A DNA stretch of 16,245 nucleotides from Flavobacteriales bacterium UBA4585 (GTDB taxonomy: Bacteria; Bacteroidota; Bacteroidia; Flavobacteriales; Schleiferiaceae): contig CATAQZ010000051.1 in assembly GCA_949487015.1 (NCBI GenBank), positions 1-16,245 of the forward strand, given 5' to 3'. The first letter of the stretch is position 1. The number at the start of each line of letters is the position of its first letter. This document shows positions 1 through 8,516 of the stretch, piece by piece. Below the pieces are notes generated by a model, which was given only the letters and a program-made list of their open reading frames with translations, had not been told where the DNA came from and did no database searches. Position numbers and translations under genes: made by a program.

Positions 1-74
1 AAAGTTAATTCAAAAAGGGGTGGTACAGATTTTTTGAGATAAAATCAACCGTGAAACGAGGAGCAGGTCGCGAG

Positions 75-344
75 TTACTGAACCTCAACGGTTAAGCCTA
101 CATCCCCCATCAACTCTGCTTTGACCTTAAGGTCGTCTAAGTCCCCGGTTAAGACCTGACATTTACCCTTGTAGTGCGTGATCCAGGCGCATTGCTCTGC
201 TTGCTCTTCCGTGTGATCACATACAGTACACAATACTTCTATGACAAAGTCAAAGGTATTCTCGTGGTCATTAAACAATACCAGGTTGTACTCTCGCTGA
301 GCGACAGTAGCTGTTGATTGTTGGTATTCTTCTTGATAACTCAT
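75..344 (-). CDS. clpS: ATP-dependent Clp protease adaptor ClpS
   Basis: This is a small cytoplasmic adaptor that, in the characterised family, binds proteins with destabilising N-terminal residues and hands them to the ClpA or ClpC unfoldase. With the ATG at 344 it is 89 residues, a normal ClpS length. Visible family features are YNLVLFNDHENTFDFV (residues 19-34), holding the Asn25-Asp26 pair that contacts the substrate alpha-amino group, and ITHYKGKC (55-62) with the conserved pocket His57. The usual second Asp of the NDD motif is His27 here. An in-frame TTG at 386 would add 14 residues and overlap the preceding gene by 17 bases; I prefer the ATG, which leaves a 25-base gap. It is the last gene of the minus-strand run after prmA and the 1462-residue protein, and is probably co-transcribed with them. 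The family call is secure; the start is likely. Confidence 0.93.
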   Translation of the reverse strand: MSYQEEYQQSTATVAQREYNLVLFNDHENTFDFVIEVLCTVCDHTEEQAEQCAWITHYKGKCQVLTGDLDDLKVKAELMGDVGLTVEVQ

Positions 345-369
345 GCCGTAAAGATAAGGGTAAGGCGGG

Positions 370-3300
370 TTATTCTTCAATGCCAAATCTGCGTTTTAAT
401 AACATGATTTTTCCTTTTCCCGCAAGATTGTAGGTGAATGCTGGAGCATCCCCTTTAGCTTTGACACTGCGGTCTTTAGCATCTTTATCCAATATTGCCT
501 GGTTGAAGGCTTCGTCACTACTACGAAGACTCATAACTATCCCCTTGAAAGAAAGATAGAGGTAGTCGGTTCCATTGTCCAAATAGAGTATGATTTCTCC
601 GCCACGTCGACGTTCTTTCACTTCAATGAGACAGGAAACTTCTGCGAAGACGGGTTGGTTATAGATGTTTTGAATCGTAGCCTTACCCTCGCTAATAAAA
701 CTTTTGTATCTGCCATTGTATGTCAGATTGACTTCGCTCATGACTAAACTCTGACGCAAGAACCTGGGGAATTTACCTTCGTTTTCGTGCAGTCCTATAT
801 TTTCTAGGAATTCGCCTCCGTCTTTTTGACCTAATAATGCATAAATACCGTCGATGTACGCCGTCTCATCACTTCGTAGAGCACCTGAGCCGTCATTGAA
901 GAGCTGAGCAACTGCTTCCCAAGCTTTTTCGTCAAGAGGTGCATCTAAAGTCATTACCCCATCAATACTGACTTCATCTTCGACAAGATCGTGGCGAACA
1001 GCACCCGCTAATGCCGTAGTCACGGCGCCAGTATTGTCTAATACTTTAAGTGGCCCCGTACCATACAAATCACAATCGTAATTATGGAAAATCAAATACG
1101 GATCTGGAAGTGTAAAATCTTTAAGCTTTTCGTAAGTCGTTACAACGTAGCCCTCCTCCTGGCGATCGTAATAGAGAATCCCATCCGCCGAAAGCACTTC
1201 AATATCTGCGCGATCGGCATATTTTGACAAAAAGTTAGAGTGACCACCTAAGCTGTCTTGAGAGATGTAGACACCATTAAATGTGTTATCACTGAGCTTA
1301 TTAGGATCGTTATAGGGAAGTTCAATAACGATATCATTTGGATCAATGAAGCTCGCGATGTCGAACCAGGTGGTTTGAAGGTTGCGACAATCGTGCTGAA
1401 TGAGAATGGAGCCCATGAAGAACATCGGTAATTGGTCTGCATGGAGTTCCACCTTACCGCGGTAAGCAAAGTATGGGCTAATGTAAAAATCATCCGTCTC
1501 GTCAATGATTGCACGCCCTAGTGTTACGCCGGCAGTATCTGGTGCAATACTCTCGAAAGCGATTGGCCAGGTACTCTCCTCTTCATCAATGTAGTCGTAC
1601 ATACCGTGAGCAGTGTAACGGTACTTGCCACGAATACGTGCGGTTGTTTCATAGAAATTATGAAGTTTTGTGAATCGGTCCGCTAAAATTTTTGAATGCT
1701 CAAGCGGGTCCATTTCAGCGTTAATCTGAATCACCACATAACCGCTGTCGGGATAAATAGAAGCATCAGCAACGTCGATCTGCGGTACATCAAAAGCTTC
1801 CAGTATACTCGGAGCAAGTGCGAAGCGGGCGTACCCTGCTGTGAAATCTAAACTGTCTTGACGAGGATGTGTACTAACGAGGTAGGCTTGGTCGTCTTGC
1901 GTGTGCTTAATATCGACTGTCGCTTTAGCCATATCCCACTCTGCATGATCCATGTATGCCATGTATTGGTTTGCGGGGAATTCTAGCGTACTATAAGGGT
2001 CCAATTTATCGAAGACTCCCTCCTTCTTATCGAAGTCTACCTCAGCAGATGACGCTAACATTTGGAAGGCCCATTGCTCATCATCGATTTTGGTTTTTAC
2101 CCTAAAATCTTGATCTGCTGAAACAAACGAACGACGGAAAAATTGGTAACCCTCCACTTCGCTATTATGTTTAGCTGTACTATAGCGTAATTCGCCGGTA
2201 CCGAACATTCCTTTCCCACCGTAGGTCAACGACCCCTCACCCGCAACATCAGGCGACCCATATAAAGTAAATGGCGTTTCGCGCGTTTCTGCTCGAATGT
2301 AATCCTCATACGGCATCCAAACGAATGGATTACTAGTTCCAGAAGCATACGGGTATCCCAGACCCATTGTACTTTCTTCCACAGCGAAGGTGGTAGCGCG
2401 CCCGCTCGCTTGAAGTGGGAAGAATAAGATATCGGGACAAACCGTATGGCTTTGTAAATAATCCAATTCGCCTTCCGCATGTAATCCCTGATTTGATAAG
2501 GCCAATGAGCCGGTATATGTTCCTGACCCCTTATATGCTGGAGTTGGTGGCATTTGAGTCTCAAAACCTAAACTGTAATCGCGCATAACCGATAAGGGCT
2601 GAGCGAATACGGGAAAGATATCTGCACTGTGAAAGGTCGCATCAAATAGAATACCGTCGGTGGTTGTATTATCAAGTGAATCTATGGTAAACGGCTCTAG
2701 TGCCATATAGAAATTAGAACGCTCGTATACGCCTCCATGAATGCGCGGATGATCGTAGTAGACAAAAGAATTGTTGAGCGCTTGGAAAATAGGATATTCA
2801 GGATGGTAATCCTTAGAACTCTTGTTATCCGGTTGATCGATAAGCAGCTGTCCTTGCAAATCTTGGAGGACCGTTTGAACGTTTACTAGGGCAGCCCGCT
2901 CCCCAGGCTTAGGATCGAACTCCTTTACTTTGAAGCGCATGGAATCGATTTGAGGCATGTCTATTTTAAAGTAATCGTAATCAAACGAATAGCCTTGCCC
3001 CCAGTAACTAAAGAGCCCTGCATTAATACGTCCGTCGAAATCAAAATCCATTCCTTCATTCACAGTGATTCGACCGCCGCGTGGATAGAGATTTACTTCT
3101 TGAGAATCACTCACTGCAATGCGCGAAATACCCGCAATATCCATTTGATAATTCAACAAGCTGACTTGCGCATTATTTCCGGCCGGGATGCGAGAAACGA
3201 ATTGGATAACATCGTAGTCTCTTTTCGCTTCCCAATTCAATATATATTCAAACAAACGATCGGTTAGGCTAATGGTTTGCTCATCTACGTCAAAGGTCAC

Positions 3301-4758
3301 AAACCCCTGAATAGCCATATGGTACAAAAAGAGCTCCCCTTCTTCCGGAGCCATTCGAAGGGCATAGGTTAGCTCCTTTAAAGGCATATCCTCGTACCCA
3401 TAGGCATAAGAAGCATCTCTTAATTCACGTAACGGGTGGTTTTTCTGAAGCCCCGCGATTTCTTCCATACGTTGAACCCGAAAATACTGCTTGCTCTCAA
3501 AGACAGCCGCCTGCTCGGAACCGAGATTGAGGTTTTTAAAATTCAAGATGGGTGTACCCTGATTCCAGACTAATTGGTCTACGCTCATATCTAAGGCGTG
3601 ATATGAATCCGTAAAAGATGCCAATCCTAGGCCGGTCTCGAAGCGAATAACACGCACCTGACCCATTCGCGGATCATAACGCATCTCACAATACGGATGG
3701 TAGATACTATCGCTTCCTAAGTGCGCTATAACTTCCACACGTTTCGAACTGAGTAAGCTGTCTTTGAACAAGAAACTCCGTCCTTTAAGTGTGAGTACGG
3801 TGTCCGATTTATAAGTGAATTTTAAGGCTGCCAAAGCACTGTCTGAAGCTGTTCCATAAAACTGTGCACCAGCTGCCCCTAGTCCACCTTTGAAATGAAC
3901 CTCAGGATATAGGTTTTCTAGAATATAGTCATTGCGATAAGAAGTGAATTTTGGAAAGCGTGCATCCTTTAAGTTTACAGAAGAAATGCGCTCTTCCAAG
4001 ACACCTTCAAGCGGTTCATCATAAAATTCAGAGGCAAAAAGCGTAACGCTATCGGCTTTAAAATTTGACTGATTCACCTTTAAGGACCACGACCCTAATT
4101 CCGCATACACTTCCCTTTCCAGCTGTCCCGCACGAGACCAGATAAGAGTACCACCCTGCGCCTTTAGCAATCCTTTACGCGGATAAAAGACACCATTCAC
4201 CCCCATAACCATAGTGCTGTCACCGCCATTTAATCCTACGACATCTACTAATTCCAGATTGAATTGCGGTTCGCCTGCGATAAATTGTAATGCCCATAGA
4301 CTCGCTGGTGCTTTCCAAACCAGAGTTCCGGGTTCCGAGAATTCATGTTTTACGAGGTTGCGATAAAACTGATTTTGGTACGAACGAATCCTACTTGAAG
4401 GATTCTTTTTAGAAAAGCCGTAAAAATGCTTAATCAGGGCTCCAAAACGATCGTACTCTTCGTTTTCCGCCACATAAATGAGGGAACGTAAGAGTGGCTC
4501 CCACGTTTGCGCATCGTCTAATCGTTTACGCAAAAGTTGATTCGCATAGTCTAGCCAGAGGTCTTCTTGTTCGTAGTCTACCGCTGCTAAAAAATTAGGA
4601 ACCAACGAATCTTTGAAAACGCCGTCCATCTCTTTTGGAACAGAAATAAGCTTTTCAAACTCTTCAGAAAACGCATCTAAAGAAGAAAAACGGGTCACTT
4701 TTTGTGCCTGAAGCCCAAAAGAAACAATCAATGCAAGAAGCAACCCAAATTTTCGCAT
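370..4758 (-). CDS. Very large secreted protein of unknown function, mostly beta strand
   Basis: I do not recognise a named family. The 1462 residues begin with a clear signal peptide (MRKFGLLLALIVSFGLQAQ, cleavage near residue 19), so the mature protein should be exported. There is no lipobox cysteine, no second membrane segment and no obvious C-terminal sorting domain. Residues 25-140 look helical. From about 145 to the end the sequence is almost all short alternating strands rich in Asp, Tyr, Phe and Gly, apart from a helical island at about 425-510. Glycine-rich units near 745-770 and 840-865 share a pattern ending in GEL-x-Y, suggesting a degenerate internal repeat. Segments such as ADSVTLF (235-241) and SADGILYYDR (1190-1199) recall the strand rhythm of LptA/OstA-like or AsmA-like envelope proteins; this is only a resemblance. 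The ATG at 4758 lies 3 bases after the prmA stop, so it should be co-expressed with prmA and clpS. Secreted and expressed: likely. Function: unknown. Confidence 0.85.
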   Translation of the reverse strand: MRKFGLLLALIVSFGLQAQKVTRFSSLDAFSEEFEKLISVPKEMDGVFKDSLVPNFLAAVDYEQEDLWLDYANQLLRKRLDDAQTWEPLLRSLIYVAENEEYDRFGALIKHFYGFSKKNPSSRIRSYQNQFYRNLVKHEFSEPGTLVWKAPASLWALQFIAGEPQFNLELVDVVGLNGGDSTMVMGVNGVFYPRKGLLKAQGGTLIWSRAGQLEREVYAELGSWSLKVNQSNFKADSVTLFASEFYDEPLEGVLEERISSVNLKDARFPKFTSYRNDYILENLYPEVHFKGGLGAAGAQFYGTASDSALAALKFTYKSDTVLTLKGRSFLFKDSLLSSKRVEVIAHLGSDSIYHPYCEMRYDPRMGQVRVIRFETGLGLASFTDSYHALDMSVDQLVWNQGTPILNFKNLNLGSEQAAVFESKQYFRVQRMEEIAGLQKNHPLRELRDASYAYGYEDMPLKELTYALRMAPEEGELFLYHMAIQGFVTFDVDEQTISLTDRLFEYILNWEAKRDYDVIQFVSRIPAGNNAQVSLLNYQMDIAGISRIAVSDSQEVNLYPRGGRITVNEGMDFDFDGRINAGLFSYWGQGYSFDYDYFKIDMPQIDSMRFKVKEFDPKPGERAALVNVQTVLQDLQGQLLIDQPDNKSSKDYHPEYPIFQALNNSFVYYDHPRIHGGVYERSNFYMALEPFTIDSLDNTTTDGILFDATFHSADIFPVFAQPLSVMRDYSLGFETQMPPTPAYKGSGTYTGSLALSNQGLHAEGELDYLQSHTVCPDILFFPLQASGRATTFAVEESTMGLGYPYASGTSNPFVWMPYEDYIRAETRETPFTLYGSPDVAGEGSLTYGGKGMFGTGELRYSTAKHNSEVEGYQFFRRSFVSADQDFRVKTKIDDEQWAFQMLASSAEVDFDKKEGVFDKLDPYSTLEFPANQYMAYMDHAEWDMAKATVDIKHTQDDQAYLVSTHPRQDSLDFTAGYARFALAPSILEAFDVPQIDVADASIYPDSGYVVIQINAEMDPLEHSKILADRFTKLHNFYETTARIRGKYRYTAHGMYDYIDEEESTWPIAFESIAPDTAGVTLGRAIIDETDDFYISPYFAYRGKVELHADQLPMFFMGSILIQHDCRNLQTTWFDIASFIDPNDIVIELPYNDPNKLSDNTFNGVYISQDSLGGHSNFLSKYADRADIEVLSADGILYYDRQEEGYVVTTYEKLKDFTLPDPYLIFHNYDCDLYGTGPLKVLDNTGAVTTALAGAVRHDLVEDEVSIDGVMTLDAPLDEKAWEAVAQLFNDGSGALRSDETAYIDGIYALLGQKDGGEFLENIGLHENEGKFPRFLRQSLVMSEVNLTYNGRYKSFISEGKATIQNIYNQPVFAEVSCLIEVKERRRGGEIILYLDNGTDYLYLSFKGIVMSLRSSDEAFNQAILDKDAKDRSVKAKGDAPAFTYNLAGKGKIMLLKRRFGIEE

Positions 4759-4761
4759 GCG

Positions 4762-5595
4762 CTATTTCACCATTTTAATACTGCGCCACTGTTCGCGAGC
4801 TTTCACTCCCTCGAAGCTAAGGCCTGAGGCTTCCGCTGCAGCGCGCAACGTAGACACGTCATCTTCGTAAAATCCGCTAAAGAATATGCTTCCACCCTTC
4901 CGCAAGGCATTTACGTAGTGGGGAATATCCGCCAGTAGCACATTCAAGTTAATGTTTGCGAGAATGAGATCGTACGTGTCCTCTAAAACTTCTGAACCAC
5001 CTAAGACGGCTGACATAGGAACGCCGTTACGCTCTGCATTTTCTAGGGTATTTTCAATACACCAGGTATCTACATCAATCCCGTGTACAGATTTTGCGCC
5101 ACGCATTCCAGCTAAAATGCCGAGAATGCCTGTACCACAACCCATATCCAGTACATCCGCTTGATCTGAACGAGTCTCCAACAACCATTGGATCATCATG
5201 TGCGTCGTTTGGTGATGCCCCGTCCCGAAAGACATTTTCGGCTCAATCAACATCGGGTATTCAAAACCGTTGCGTTCTGCATGAAACGGCGCTCGTATGT
5301 AAACGCGACCATCGACTTCGATTGGGTCAAAGTTTGTTTCCCACTCCGTATTCCAATTGACCTGCTCAATCTCTTGTTCCTTAACAGTAACAGTGACTCC
5401 ATCCCACTTCAACCGGTCCATCGCTTCAGAAGCCGTATACGCTTCTTTTAAAATGTAGGCGGCGAAACCTGTTTCCGTTTCAGAGAAGCTTTCAAAACCA
5501 ACTTCACCGAGCTGGGCGATAAATAAATCACGGAATGGTTCTAAAGGCAAAACCGTTACGGCTAGTTCAATATATACTGGAGTATCAGATGTCAT
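4762..5595 (-). CDS. prmA: Ribosomal protein L11 methyltransferase PrmA
   Basis: This S-adenosylmethionine-dependent enzyme of the cytoplasm trimethylates ribosomal protein L11 in the characterised family. At 277 residues it is slightly shorter than the E. coli enzyme. Order of parts: an N-terminal alpha/beta L11-recognition domain (about 1-90), then a class I methyltransferase domain. The diagnostic PrmA motif MSFGTGHHQTT is at 121-131, SAM-binding motif I is VLDMGCGTG (148-156), the acidic end of strand two is GIDVD (172-176), and the PrmA-type motif IV LANINLNVL is at 212-220. The start ATG shares its A and T with the end of the tpiA stop (TAATG on the minus strand, overlap around 5593-5597), which suggests translational coupling. 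The next gene, the large secreted protein, starts 3 bases after its stop. No unusual features are seen. Confidence 0.96.
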   Translation of the reverse strand: MTSDTPVYIELAVTVLPLEPFRDLFIAQLGEVGFESFSETETGFAAYILKEAYTASEAMDRLKWDGVTVTVKEQEIEQVNWNTEWETNFDPIEVDGRVYIRAPFHAERNGFEYPMLIEPKMSFGTGHHQTTHMMIQWLLETRSDQADVLDMGCGTGILGILAGMRGAKSVHGIDVDTWCIENTLENAERNGVPMSAVLGGSEVLEDTYDLILANINLNVLLADIPHYVNALRKGGSIFFSGFYEDDVSTLRAAAEASGLSFEGVKAREQWRSIKMVK

Positions 5596-6365
5596 TAAGC
5601 CTTCGTTCTTGCTTCGATAATGGCCGTGAAATCCGCTGCATTAAGTGATGCACCGCCAATCAAACCACCGTCAATATCCGCTTTAGCGAACAATTCAGCA
5701 GCATTTCCTGGCTTACATGATCCACCATATAAGATGCTTACATCCTGCGCAGTTTCTGCATCAAATCGCTCCGTTAACCAAGCACGGATACCCGCATGTA
5801 CTTCTTGTGCCTGTTCCGGAGATGCTGTTTCACCTGTACCGATAGCCCAAACCGGCTCGTAGGCAAGAATAATATTATCCATATCATCAGCAATAAACCC
5901 TGCAAGTCCTTCCTCGCATTGCTTCAATATGACATCCATGTAAGCACCACTTTTGCGTTCCTCCAATGTTTCACCAATACAGTAAATGGCTGCCAATTCA
6001 TTATTTAAGGCTTGCGAAATCTTCGTATTACACGCTTCGTTCGTCTCACCAAAATATTCACGACGCTCACTGTGTCCTATTATTATCGCATCAATATCTA
6101 ACGAAGCAAGCATTGGTGCGCTCCACTCTCCCGTATAAGCGCCCGATTCTTTTTCGTGGCAATTCTGAGCCGCTACAGCGATGTAAGGATTCTCAACTAA
6201 GGATTCTACAATGTCCGATAAATACAATGCCGGCGGAGTTATAATCACTCCAGTCTCACCCACTACTTCTTCTGTAAGACTTTCTTTAAGACCATCAACC
6301 AGAGCCATAGCTTCAGTATAAGTGGTGTTCATTTTCCAGTTTCCAGCAACGATTCTTCTTCTCAT
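5595..6365 (-). CDS. tpiA: Triosephosphate isomerase
   Basis: The enzyme interconverts dihydroxyacetone phosphate and glyceraldehyde 3-phosphate in glycolysis and gluconeogenesis, as a cytoplasmic TIM barrel dimer. The length of 256 residues is typical. All catalytic elements are visible: NWKMN with Lys11, IIGHSERR with His98, AYEPVWAIGTG with Glu170 followed by the mobile loop 6, and the phosphate-binding YGGS (213-216) and GGAS (237-240). The ATG at 6365 gives the expected N-terminus directly before the first barrel strand. It lies 23 bases downstream of the ABC permease stop, with an A-rich leader and no clear Shine-Dalgarno sequence, as is usual in Bacteroidota. Its stop overlaps the prmA start. 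It is probably transcribed within the same minus-strand run. Confidence 0.98.
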   Translation of the reverse strand: MRRRIVAGNWKMNTTYTEAMALVDGLKESLTEEVVGETGVIITPPALYLSDIVESLVENPYIAVAAQNCHEKESGAYTGEWSAPMLASLDIDAIIIGHSERREYFGETNEACNTKISQALNNELAAIYCIGETLEERKSGAYMDVILKQCEEGLAGFIADDMDNIILAYEPVWAIGTGETASPEQAQEVHAGIRAWLTERFDAETAQDVSILYGGSCKPGNAAELFAKADIDGGLIGGASLNAADFTAIIEARTKA

Positions 6366-6388
6366 GTTATTTTACTATTGATGTGTTT

Positions 6389-7402
6389 TTAAAAAAATTC
6401 TGCGCGTATACGCGGGTCTAATACAGCGTACAATACATCCACTAGGGTTGTTAATACCACAAAAAGTGCGGCAATAACGAGTACACAACCCATTGTGATG
6501 GGCAAATCTCGGGTATTTAAAGCTTCTACCAATAATTTACCCATACCATTCCAACCAAAAATAATTTCAACGAAAACGGCGCCTGCTAACAGTGATGCAA
6601 ACCAACCACTTATCGTCGTAATAATCGGATTTGAAGCAACAGGCAATAGATGCTTGAAAAACACAGTGCGTTCTCGCAAACCTTTAGCCCTTGCCGTTCT
6701 AATAAAGTCCATTGAACCCACTTGCAACAAGCTATTACGGGTCAATTGTAGGATTACACCCACCGGTCGAATACCTAAGGTCAATGCAGGTAAAATGAGG
6801 TTTTTCAGATTGAGATACCGCTCACCACTGTAATCATCAACACTATACAATGACCCTGTTAAATTCAACCCTGTCCAGGGACCAAGCAAATAAGCAAAAA
6901 CCCAAGCGAAGAGTACGGCTGTAAAAAAAGACGGAAGGCTCATCCCTAATGAGCTGAATGTGAGCAACGCTTTATCCCAAAACGAATCTGGCCGGTAAGA
7001 GACCCAAGCGCCCAACGCGCCACCCACAAGCAATGCAAAACCAATAGCCGTTGCAGCGAGTAAAGCCGTATTAGGAAAAGTTTGACTTATCAAGCTACTC
7101 ACCTGTTGTCCTTGACGCTGGAAACTTTCGCCTAAATCTGGTGCTTTAAAAATGCCGTGCTGATCGTTTGGCCAACCCATGGGACTGATACGCTTCAGAT
7201 AGTTTACGTATTGCACCGCGATGGGTTTATCCAAACCGTATTTCGCACGAACGGCAGCCAATGCCGCAGGGTCTTCGCGTTTACCCAACATCATCTGCGC
7301 ACTATCACCGGGAACGATGGTAAACAGGAAGAATACCAAAGTCGCTACACCCCACAGAGTGAATAGCGCTTGTCCTAGTTTTTGTAGTGCAAATCGAATC
7401 AA
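6389..7402 (-). CDS. ABC transporter permease, dipeptide/oligopeptide (DppB/OppB) type
   Basis: This is an inner-membrane channel subunit of the peptide/nickel ABC importer family, 337 residues. The N-terminal helix (about 9-30, ending in TIVPGDSAQ) is typical of DppB/OppB/GsiC proteins. Further helices fall near 112-135, 145-175, 200-222, 255-285 and 302-328. The cytoplasmic EAA-type loop that docks on the ATPase is recognisable at 232-256 (RTARAKGL...LLPVA), followed by GWNGMGKL (283-290) and the typical end DPRIR (329-333). The start is a TTG overlapping the stop of the upstream gene as TTGA (7399-7402); no nearby ATG would keep the first helix, so I take the TTG as real. No ATPase, second permease or substrate-binding protein is encoded in the window, so the substrate and partners are unknown. 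The family is certain, the substrate is not. Confidence 0.93.
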   Translation of the reverse strand: MIRFALQKLGQALFTLWGVATLVFFLFTIVPGDSAQMMLGKREDPAALAAVRAKYGLDKPIAVQYVNYLKRISPMGWPNDQHGIFKAPDLGESFQRQGQQVSSLISQTFPNTALLAATAIGFALLVGGALGAWVSYRPDSFWDKALLTFSSLGMSLPSFFTAVLFAWVFAYLLGPWTGLNLTGSLYSVDDYSGERYLNLKNLILPALTLGIRPVGVILQLTRNSLLQVGSMDFIRTARAKGLRERTVFFKHLLPVASNPIITTISGWFASLLAGAVFVEIIFGWNGMGKLLVEALNTRDLPITMGCVLVIAALFVVLTTLVDVLYAVLDPRIRAEFF

Positions 7403-8511
7403 TGTGGACTGTCATTGAAGTGGTACTTTTTAGCTACCACACCGTCTTTAAGGACTACCCAACCTGGATTAGAACGAACCATAGTTTTTAATGTAGTCTC
7501 ATCCGTAAATGCGAAAGCCGTTGTATCCGTAAACCCATAAGGAATAAAATCCTCTGGCATAGAGGCCGAAAGAACGACGTATGGGATTCCTTGCTCCTTC
7601 AGATATGCTGCTGTTTTAAGAACTGGAGCCCAACCCTGTTCCTTTGTTTTCCTCACGTTATAAGCTACCAAAAGCCAAACTTCATCCAATTCAAGGATGC
7701 TATCGGTCATTTCACCATAGTCATTCATGATACTGAAATCGTGAACCGGAGGTTCGTAGCCTTCCTTAACCTGTATCGTTTTAGACAGCTCACTGCGCAT
7801 ACTCCAGTCCTTCTTCTCCCACCATTTCTCGTTAACGTACTGGGTAGAACTGATTTCCTGAAGCGTACCTTCCGCGTTTTCCATCGTATAGATGACTTCA
7901 TACTGAGGCGGCTCCAAGCCTAGTTCCTCTGCACTTTTCATCCCTTCTACAATACTATTTCCCTCAGCATACGCTCTAAAATCTACTACAGGTAGGTGGT
8001 GTAAAACGTGGTAGGTCAAGCCGAAACAAAAAAGAGGAATAGCAGCCAATTTTATACTAATCAACCATTTCGGCCATCGATCAAAGAGCTCATCCCTACC
8101 CCACCACAAAACAAGAATTAACGCGGTGAGAACCACGTCTTTGTAAAAACTTTCCCAAGGCGTAAGCGGAATAGCATCACCAAAACATCCGCAATCCGTC
8201 ACCTGGTTGAAATAGGCCGACCAAAAGGTGAGAAACGTAAAGAATCCAATCATCGCCGAAAGCAAGATTAACGTCCAGCGTTTATATAGTCCCAAAATTA
8301 ATGCGGCCCCTAAAAGCACCTCTGCAATGACTAACAGAACGGCAATGGAGAGCGCAAAAGGCTCGAAAACGGGTAAATTCAAAACCTCCTCTGAGAAATA
8401 TTCTTCCAGCTTAAAGCTGAATCCTACAGGATCATTCATCTTCACTAAACCTGAGAAAACGAACAATGCACCTACGGCGAATTGCGAGAAAATGGCCAGA
8501 ATCTTCTTCAT
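7399..8511 (-). CDS. BT_3928-type membrane protein: DoxX/MauE-like domain plus degenerate thioredoxin-like domain
   Basis: This 370-residue protein of the cytoplasmic membrane is of a kind common in Bacteroidota and known there as BT_3928 family. The first half is a DoxX/MauE-like four-helix membrane unit (helices near 5-22, 53-75, 80-100 and 122-137), with the motif DCGCFGD at 106-112 typical of MauE-like proteins; another helix lies near 151-170. The C-terminal part (about 255-365) reads like a thioredoxin fold: SILELDEVWLLVAYN, then a YVVLSAS strand, then NPGWVVLKDGVVAKKYH. It lacks a CxxC pair, so thiol-disulphide exchange by that domain is doubtful and the only paired cysteines are those of CGC. 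It sits 5 bases after the DUF1599 gene and overlaps the permease start by 4 bases, so it is translationally coupled to the permease. Role unknown; redox sensing or electron handling is my inference. Confidence 0.88.
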   Translation of the reverse strand: MKKILAIFSQFAVGALFVFSGLVKMNDPVGFSFKLEEYFSEEVLNLPVFEPFALSIAVLLVIAEVLLGAALILGLYKRWTLILLSAMIGFFTFLTFWSAYFNQVTDCGCFGDAIPLTPWESFYKDVVLTALILVLWWGRDELFDRWPKWLISIKLAAIPLFCFGLTYHVLHHLPVVDFRAYAEGNSIVEGMKSAEELGLEPPQYEVIYTMENAEGTLQEISSTQYVNEKWWEKKDWSMRSELSKTIQVKEGYEPPVHDFSIMNDYGEMTDSILELDEVWLLVAYNVRKTKEQGWAPVLKTAAYLKEQGIPYVVLSASMPEDFIPYGFTDTTAFAFTDETTLKTMVRSNPGWVVLKDGVVAKKYHFNDSPH

Positions 8512-8516
8512 TGTGT

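Noticed and set aside
1..74. A terminator or gene start downstream of clpS
   Set aside because: No stable hairpin with a T-run and no open frame with a plausible start is visible in these 74 bases.
345..386. Longer clpS from TTG at 386
   Set aside because: It would overlap the previous gene and add residues before the usual ClpS N-terminus; the ATG at 344 gives a normal length.
2950..3267. Plus-strand open frame of 105 codons inside the large secreted protein gene
   Set aside because: It is antisense to a well-formed long gene, has no recognisable domain, no leader signal and an unlikely composition.
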